47,686 bases of DNA, taken from positions 1 through 47,686 of the forward strand of contig CALKJU010000034.1 in the NCBI GenBank assembly GCA_937995535.1, given 5' to 3'. The first letter of the stretch is position 1; each line of letters starts with the position of its first letter. Under the pieces are notes generated by a model. That model did no database searches. It was not told where the DNA came from and saw nothing but the letters and a program-made list of their open reading frames with translations. Positions 42,557-47,686 of this stretch are shown here, in pieces. The stretch comes from an uncultured Alphaproteobacteria bacterium (GTDB taxonomy: Bacteria > Pseudomonadota > Alphaproteobacteria > Geminicoccales > Geminicoccaceae). The translations under genes and the position numbers were made by a program.

Positions 42557-45060
42557 CGGTCGGACCGCAGGACCGCGAGGGCGGCGAAGGGCGAAGCCGA
42601 GCCGCCGCGCGCCGGATCGCGCGGCACCGGCCGCGCGGTGCGGGGCCGGGGGGCGGGGCGCTGGAACCGCAGCACCGTCTCGTCCGTCCGGCTCGCTTCG
42701 TAGCCGAGCGACCCGACCACGGCCGCGAGCTCCGTGCGGGTCAGGCCCGCTTGCGCTGCGAGTTCGACGGGCAGGACGAAAACGCTGTCGGCCCGGGCGC
42801 GGGCGCGCAGCGCGGCGGCGAGGCGCTCGAGCACGTCGATCCGCAGCAGAACGCCGCCGAGCAGCGCGTACCCCGCCGCGCGCGCCGCCGGCTCGGGGAG
42901 TACCGTCGGCGGCCGAAGCACTGTCCGGCCGGGTGGCGGGAGGCGCAAGGGATCGCCCGTCCAGAGCCGCCACAGCCGCAGCCGCGCCTCGACCGCGCCG
43001 GCCTTGAGCAGGTCGGCCAGGTAGAGATACTGGCGGCCAAAACGCAGGCCGAGGCGGGTCAACGCGGCGCGGTCGGGGTCGGCGAGATCGCGCAGCAGGT
43101 CGGCCAAGGGCTCGCGCACGGCCGAGCCCAGCCCCTCGACCACCGAGAAGGCGATGCCCCGGCCGGGGCCGCCGAGGCGCGGCCCCTCGGCAGCCAAACC
43201 GTCCAGCGCGGCCAGCCGCCGGCCGAGCCAGGCATCGAGCCAGTGTTGCAGCCGCGCCCGCACCGCGACGCGGTGGCGTTCGGGCAACTCCTCACCGGCG
43301 AGGGTCTCGAGCGCCGGCCGGCGCAGGCCCGGGCCGCGCACCAGGCGGGCGACCGGCGCCCCGTCCCAGACGATCCGATCCGCGTCGTCGAGCGCGAACG
43401 CAGCATCGGCCGCGGCGAGCAGGCGAGCCACCCGCCGGGCCAGCTCGGGTCCGACAACGCGGCGGGCAGCGGCCGCCATGACCCTCCGTCCGGTGTCGTC
43501 GCCGGCCGTGGCCGGGCGGAAGCGCAGCCCTTGCAGCTCACCGACAAGGTGGCCGTCGACCTCGACCGCGCCGGTCGGGTCGACGACACCCATCGGCCGA
43601 CCGTGCTCGCGCAGCGAGCGCATCAGCGCGGTGGTCCGGCGATCGACGAAGCGCTGCGCCAGCCGCTCGTGAAGCGCGTCGGACAGACGGTCCTCGACCT
43701 CGCGCGCGCGCCCCTGCCAATGCTCGGCGTCGGCCAGCCAGCTCGTGCGATGCGAGAGGTAGGTCCAGGTACGGACATGCGCGATCCGCCCGACCAGCGC
43801 GTCGACGTCGCCATCGACCCGGTCGAGCCGGGCGAGCATCGTGGCCACCCAGTCAGCCGGGAGCAGTCCGGAGCCGGTCGTCAGATGGCCGTAGACGGTG
43901 GCCAGCAGGTGCAGATGCGCGTCGGTCAGCGTCTTGCGGAAGTCCGGGATCTGGCAGACCTGCCAGAGGAGCCGGACGCGGTCGACGCCCTCGGCGCGGG
44001 CGCGGATCTCCGGGCGAGCGCCGAGCAGCGCGAGGCTGCGGTCGTCGAGCGCGTCACGAACCTTGATCAGGCAGGGCGCCGGCGGCCGCTCGTCGAGGCT
44101 CGCGGCGAGATGCTCGAGCGAGCGGAAGTCGAGCGCGCTGTTGCGCCAGCGCAGCGCCTTGAGGACCGGGAAGCTGTGCGTCTCGATCGCCTCCGCGGTG
44201 GGCTCGTCGAGCGCCGGCGCGCCGTTGGTCGTGCCGAAACTGCCGTCGGCCATGTGCCGGCCGGCCCGGCCGGCGATCTGCGCCAGCTCGGCCGCGCTGA
44301 GTCGGCGATCGTGCCGGCCGTCGAACTTGCGCAGGCTGGCGAACGCGACGTGGGCCAGGTCCATGTTCAGGCCCATGCCGATCGCGTCGGTCGCCACGAG
44401 ATGCTCGACCTCGCCGGCCTGGTACATGGCCACCTGGGCGTTGCGCGTCCGCGGGCTCAGAGCGCCGAGCACGATCGCGACCCCGCCGCGCTGCCGGCGC
44501 ATCAGCTCGCCCAACGCGTAGACCTCGGCCGCGCTGAACGCGACGATAGCGCTGCGCCGCGGCAGCCGGGTCAGCTTGCAGGGGCCGGCGTGGCGCAGTG
44601 TCGAGAAACGTGGCCGACCGATCACCTCGGCCTCCGGCACGAGCTGGCGCAGGATCGGCCGGATCGTGTCCGAACCGAGAAACATCGTCTCATCGAGACC
44701 ACGCGCGTGCAGCAGCCGGTCGGTGAAGATGTGCCCGCGCTCATAGTCGGCGCAGAGCTGGATCTCGTCGACGGCGAGGAACGCCACCGGCCGGTCGACC
44801 GGCATCGCCTCCACCGTGGCGACGATATAAGGCGCCTTGTCGCTGCCGAGCTTCTCCTCGCCGGTGATGAGCGCGACGGCCTCCGCCCCGCGCAACGCCA
44901 CGATCCGGTCGTAGATCTCCCGCGCGAGCAGGCGCAGGGGAAATCCGATCATGCCACTGCGATGGGCGAGCAGGCGCTCGACGGCGAAATGGGTCTTGCC
45001 CGTGTTGGTGGGCCCGAGCACCGCGAGGACGCGGCCGTTGCGCGGAGGCGACGACCCCAT
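42553..45060 (-). CDS. SUV3-like DExH-box RNA helicase
   Basis: An 835-residue superfamily 2 helicase resembling mitochondrial SUV3, the degradosome helicase, which has bacterial homologues mainly in alphaproteobacteria. Walker A is VLGPTNTGKTHFAVERL, motif II is DEIQLCADYERGH, and motif VI is QIAGRAGRHMADGSFGTT. A C-terminal Arg/Ala-rich region of about 400 residues and a basic tail (RPAPRPRTARPVPRDP) extend it. Likely role: RNA unwinding in decay or ribosome maturation. I take ATG 45060; the frame opens to 45126 without a ribosome site. It is divergent from sqdB. Confidence 0.9.
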   Translation of the reverse strand: MGSSPPRNGRVLAVLGPTNTGKTHFAVERLLAHRSGMIGFPLRLLAREIYDRIVALRGAEAVALITGEEKLGSDKAPYIVATVEAMPVDRPVAFLAVDEIQLCADYERGHIFTDRLLHARGLDETMFLGSDTIRPILRQLVPEAEVIGRPRFSTLRHAGPCKLTRLPRRSAIVAFSAAEVYALGELMRRQRGGVAIVLGALSPRTRNAQVAMYQAGEVEHLVATDAIGMGLNMDLAHVAFASLRKFDGRHDRRLSAAELAQIAGRAGRHMADGSFGTTNGAPALDEPTAEAIETHSFPVLKALRWRNSALDFRSLEHLAASLDERPPAPCLIKVRDALDDRSLALLGARPEIRARAEGVDRVRLLWQVCQIPDFRKTLTDAHLHLLATVYGHLTTGSGLLPADWVATMLARLDRVDGDVDALVGRIAHVRTWTYLSHRTSWLADAEHWQGRAREVEDRLSDALHERLAQRFVDRRTTALMRSLREHGRPMGVVDPTGAVEVDGHLVGELQGLRFRPATAGDDTGRRVMAAAARRVVGPELARRVARLLAAADAAFALDDADRIVWDGAPVARLVRGPGLRRPALETLAGEELPERHRVAVRARLQHWLDAWLGRRLAALDGLAAEGPRLGGPGRGIAFSVVEGLGSAVREPLADLLRDLADPDRAALTRLGLRFGRQYLYLADLLKAGAVEARLRLWRLWTGDPLRLPPPGRTVLRPPTVLPEPAARAAGYALLGGVLLRIDVLERLAAALRARARADSVFVLPVELAAQAGLTRTELAAVVGSLGYEASRTDETVLRFQRPAPRPRTARPVPRDPARGGSASPFAALAVLRSDR

Positions 45061-45141
45061 GCCATGGACAATCGGCGGCACAGCGCCGTTTTGCAAGGGG
45101 CTGTGCCTCGGCTGACAGACCACCACAGGATGCAGGGTCGG

Positions 45142-45170
45142 CCGTCACCATTCCGTCGCCGTTCCGTCAC
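45142..45170 (+). promoter_or_regulatory. Pho-box-like direct repeats upstream of the sulfolipid operon
   Basis: Three direct repeats, CCGTCAC (45142-45148), CCGTCGC (45153-45159) and CCGTCAC (45164-45170), are spaced exactly 11 bases apart. PhoB binds tandem CTGTCAT-type 7-mers separated by 4 bases, i.e. the same 11-bp period; each repeat here fits about five of seven positions. The repeats end 62 bases before the sqdB ATG, a normal promoter distance. Sulfolipid replaces phospholipid under phosphate limitation, which fits the site. No clear -10 box is seen. Confidence 0.5.
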
Positions 45171-45232
45171 GTCGGGGTGACCCGCGAGTGGCACCAGCCG
45201 CGCGGGTGAAGCGGCGTGAGGAGCAAGCGACG

Positions 45233-46447
45233 ATGCGCATCGCGGTCCTCGGCGGGGACGGATTCGTCGGCTGGCCCACCGCGCTCCACCTCTCGGCGCG
45301 TGGTCACGAAGTGACGATCGTCGACAATCTCAGCCGGCGGGACATCGATGCCGAGCTGGGTGTCGCGTCGCTCACGCCGATCGAGCCGCTCGCGGTTCGG
45401 CTGCGAGCGTGGCAGGAGGTCAGCGGCCGGACGATTGATTTCAGGCTGCTCGATATCGCCGAGGACTACGGAGCGTTGCGGTCGTGGCTGGCGCAGGCGC
45501 GGCCCGACGCGCTGGTCCACCTCGCCGAGCAGCGCGCTGCTCCCTACTCGATGAAGAGCGCGCGCCACAAACGCTACACCGTCGGCAACAACGTCAACGC
45601 CACGCACAATTTGCTGTGCGCCCTGGCCGAGCTCGAGCTCGACGCGCACCTCGTCCATCTCGGGACGATGGGTGTCTACGGCTACGGCACCGTGGGTGCG
45701 GCCATCCCGGAGGGCTACCTGCCGGTCTCCGTCGAGGTGGCACCTGGTCGCTCGGTGACGCAGGAGATCCTCTACCCGGCCAATCCCGGCAGCGTCTACC
45801 ACCTGACGAAATGCCTCGACCAGCTCCTCCTCGCCTACTACGCTAAGAACGACAAGCTGCGGATCACCGACCTCCATCAGGGCATCGTGTGGGGAACGGC
45901 CACCCCCGAGACCGAGCTCGATCCGCGTCTCGTCAACCGGTTCGACTATGACGGCGATTATGGGACGGTGCTGAACCGGTTCCTCGTCCAGGGCGCGATC
46001 GGCTATCCGCTGACCGTCCATGGCCCTGGTGGGCAGACGCGCGCCTTCATTCACATCCGGGACTCGGTGCGCTGCATCGAGCTCGCGCTGGCGAGCCCGC
46101 CGACCCGCGGCGCGCGCGTACGGATCCTCAACCAGCTCACCGAGACGCATCGGCTGATCGACCTCGCGCGGCTGGTCAGCCGGCTGACGGGCGTGCCGGT
46201 CGCCCACGTCACCAACCCGCGGCAGGAGGCGGCCGAGAACGAGCTCGTGGCAGTGAACGACACGCTGCTGCATCTCGGCCTCGAGCCGACCACGCTGGCA
46301 GTCGGGCTGCTCGAGGAGGTCGTCGAGGTCGCGCGACGCTGGCGCGACCGCGTGGATCGCAGCCGCATCCCGTGCCTGTCCGCCTGGACACCGGAGATCG
46401 CAGAGCGCCTGCGCGCGGCGGATCCGGTGGCCGTGGCCGCCGAGTGA
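45233..46447 (+). CDS. sqdB: UDP-sulfoquinovose synthase
   Basis: A 404-residue NAD-dependent short-chain dehydrogenase/epimerase-type enzyme that makes UDP-sulfoquinovose from UDP-glucose and sulfite, the head-group donor of the sulfolipid SQDG. The Rossmann motif is VLGGDGFVGWPTALHL. Catalytic residues are Thr145 (GTMGVYGYG), Tyr189-His190 and Lys193 (GSVYHLTK). The long blocks DLHQGIVWGT, NRFDYDGDYGTVLNRFL and GPGGQTRAFIHI are specific to SQD1/SqdB. GAGGAG precedes ATG 45233; a longer frame from 45188 lacks support. The stop overlaps the next start as GTGA. Confidence 0.95.
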   Translation: MRIAVLGGDGFVGWPTALHLSARGHEVTIVDNLSRRDIDAELGVASLTPIEPLAVRLRAWQEVSGRTIDFRLLDIAEDYGALRSWLAQARPDALVHLAEQRAAPYSMKSARHKRYTVGNNVNATHNLLCALAELELDAHLVHLGTMGVYGYGTVGAAIPEGYLPVSVEVAPGRSVTQEILYPANPGSVYHLTKCLDQLLLAYYAKNDKLRITDLHQGIVWGTATPETELDPRLVNRFDYDGDYGTVLNRFLVQGAIGYPLTVHGPGGQTRAFIHIRDSVRCIELALASPPTRGARVRILNQLTETHRLIDLARLVSRLTGVPVAHVTNPRQEAAENELVAVNDTLLHLGLEPTTLAVGLLEEVVEVARRWRDRVDRSRIPCLSAWTPEIAERLRAADPVAVAAE

Positions 46448-47232
46448 ACGCCTACGTCACGCTGGTAAGCAACGAGGACTACGCGATCGGCGCCGTGGCG
46501 CTGGCGCGATCGTTGCGAATGACGAGCGCGGCGGCGCCGCTGCTGGTCCTTGTTCCGCGCCCGATCGACGGTCTCGACGCCGTGGAGCGCGCCGGGGCAC
46601 GGCTGGTCCCGATCGAGACCCTGCCGTTCCCCGACGACTTCCGTGCCCGCCATGCCCGCGAGCCGCTCCATGCCCGGGCACCCTTCACCAAGGGCGACAA
46701 GCCCGCCTTCCACGACCCGCTGGACAATTTCCTCAAGCTCCGGCTGTGGCAGCTCGAGGGCGTGACGCGCGCGGTGTTCCTCGACGCCGACGTCCTCGTC
46801 GTGCGCAACATCGATCGGCTGTTCGACTATCCCGAGCTCTGCGCGGCACCCAATCTCTATGCCGCGATGACCGACATGCAGCGGATGAACTCGGGCGTGT
46901 TCACGGCCCGTCCGGATCCGCGGACGTTCGAACGGATGTGGGCATCACTCACGCAGCCCGAGGCGTTCTGGCCGCGTACCGACCAGACCTTCCTCGAGCG
47001 CTTCTGGCCCGACTGGCACGGTCTCCCATACACCTACAACACGCTGCAGTACCTGTTCCTCAATCTGCCCGAGCTCTGGCATTGGCCGAGCATCCGCGTC
47101 GTCCACTATCAGTACGAGAAGCCGTGGCAGGGCGAGCACGCGAAACGGGCACAGCTCCGGCCATTGATCGAGCTGTGGTGGCGCGTCCATGACGGGAAGC
47201 CGCCGCCGGCGGACCTTCCAGCGCGCGCATGA
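46444..47232 (+). CDS. sqdD: GT8 glycosyltransferase, SqdD-like (putative sulfolipid step)
   Basis: A 262-residue glycogenin-type (family GT8) glycosyltransferase. The N-terminus (AYVTLVSNEDYAIGAVALAR) and the metal-binding DAD motif (VFLDADVLVVRNIDRLF) are typical, followed by MNSGVFTARPD, TDQTFLERFW and the C-terminal HYQYEKPWQ. In Rhodobacter sphaeroides the sqdB-sqdD-sqdC operon has the same order, and SqdD is a glycogenin-like protein thought to transfer sulfoquinovose; the symbol rests on that context. The GTG start lies within GTGA at the sqdB stop, and the stop overlaps the next ATG as ATGA, giving tight coupling. Confidence 0.8.
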   Translation: MNAYVTLVSNEDYAIGAVALARSLRMTSAAAPLLVLVPRPIDGLDAVERAGARLVPIETLPFPDDFRARHAREPLHARAPFTKGDKPAFHDPLDNFLKLRLWQLEGVTRAVFLDADVLVVRNIDRLFDYPELCAAPNLYAAMTDMQRMNSGVFTARPDPRTFERMWASLTQPEAFWPRTDQTFLERFWPDWHGLPYTYNTLQYLFLNLPELWHWPSIRVVHYQYEKPWQGEHAKRAQLRPLIELWWRVHDGKPPPADLPARA

Positions 47233-47686
47233 TCGTCGCCATCACCGGCGCCACCGGCTATGTCGGGCGGTTCATCGCGACTGCGCTGCAGGCCCGCGGC
47301 GACCGGGTCCGCGCCCTGATGCGACCCGACCGCGAGCCGATCGGGCTGCCCGACGGGATCGAGTTCGTCACCGGTGATCTCGCCGACCCGCCGGCGGATC
47401 TCTGCGCCGGCGCGGACGCCTTGGTCCATGCTGCGCTCGATCACCTGCCCGGCCGCTACCGTGGCGGCGAGGGCAACGATCCGAAGCGTTATCTCGAGGT
47501 CAATCTGATGGGCAGCCTGCGCCTGCTACAGCAGGCGCGCGGCGTCGGCGTGCGCCGCTGCGTGCTGCTCTCGAGCCGTGCGGTATACGGGCGGCGGATC
47601 GCCGGCATCCCCCTCGACGAGACCCATCCGGCGTGGCCGGACACGCTCTACGGTGCGACCAAGGCGGCGCTCGAGGCGTTCGCCGC
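47229..47686 (+). CDS. sqdC: NAD-dependent epimerase/dehydratase, SqdC-like (partial, 3' end beyond window)
   Basis: The first 152 residues of an extended short-chain dehydrogenase, cut by the window edge. The N-terminus has the Rossmann motif AITGATGYVGRFIATAL, then DALVHAALDHLPGRYRGG, and the catalytic Ser-x-Tyr region begins (LLSSRAVYGRRI, then YGATKAALE with Tyr and Lys). R. sphaeroides sqdC, the third gene of the sulfolipid operon, encodes a protein of this type with unresolved chemistry. The ATGA overlap with the glycosyltransferase gene supports one operon. The symbol is contextual. Confidence 0.7.
   Translation, partial: MIVAITGATGYVGRFIATALQARGDRVRALMRPDREPIGLPDGIEFVTGDLADPPADLCAGADALVHAALDHLPGRYRGGEGNDPKRYLEVNLMGSLRLLQQARGVGVRRCVLLSSRAVYGRRIAGIPLDETHPAWPDTLYGATKAALEAFA

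Noticed and set aside
42557..42973. Longer version of the S4 protein
   Set aside because: The extension overlaps the helicase gene, is Arg/Pro-rich and has no ribosome site; TTG 42556 coupled to the helicase stop is simpler.

Overview
The window reads as a chromosomal segment of a very GC-rich (about 70% by eye) Gram-negative alphaproteobacterium, most likely of the Rhodospirillales type. The placement rests on gene order. lysC...ptsP...rodZ-ispG-hisS-prfA-prmC, DUF3576-leuS-lptE-holA and comF-grxC-DUF1178 facing ubiG are arrangements I associate with alphaproteobacteria. LPS assembly (LptE), outer-membrane porins and ubiquinone genes (UbiG, UbiH type) confirm a Gram-negative, ubiquinone-using cell. 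I see no tRNA or rRNA gene, insertion sequence, prophage or CRISPR array, and no gene-free stretch longer than 300 bases.

Layout: (1) 1-2395 (+): the tail of one MscS-type channel gene followed by a complete paralogue. (2) 2403-17512 (-): a long co-directional array, in transcription order lysC, a nitronate monooxygenase/FabK-type flavoenzyme, ptsP, then a recognisable promoter, rodZ, ispG, hisS, prfA, prmC, an RND efflux adaptor and pump, and a VOC protein. (3) 17639-18388 (+): ubiG, converging on a minus-strand run (23868-18397) of peptide-type ABC binding protein and two permeases, cutA, comF, grxC and DUF1178. (4) 24046-29506: a Tat-exported SMP-30/gluconolactonase-like protein, a MocR-type regulator divergent from pyruvate kinase, and a UbiH-family hydroxylase. 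(5) 29507-29800: between two minus-strand genes lies a plus-strand unit with a consensus-quality sigma-54 promoter and, about 170 nt on, an intrinsic terminator. No protein gene lies between them, so this is a candidate sigma-54-dependent small RNA. (6) 29801-40111 (-): tandem porins, a small barrel-like protein, DUF3576, leuS, lptE, holA and a second pair of peptide-type permeases that carries a local GC drop and a perfect 33-bp palindrome. (7) 40335-45060: a JmjC/cupin oxygenase, a YggS PLP protein, an S4 RNA-binding protein and a SUV3-like helicase. (8) 45233-47686 (+): sqdB, an sqdD-like GT8 glycosyltransferase and the start of an sqdC-like gene, translationally coupled. This is a sulfolipid (SQDG) operon, preceded by three 11-bp-spaced direct repeats that resemble a Pho box.

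Most of the window is housekeeping: protein synthesis, isoprenoid and quinone synthesis, and envelope assembly. The new candidates are the sigma-54/terminator RNA unit at 29603-29796, the Pho-box-like repeats before the sulfolipid operon, and the palindrome and low-GC patch in the second permease gene. All three are inferred from reading alone and need the searches named with each finding.
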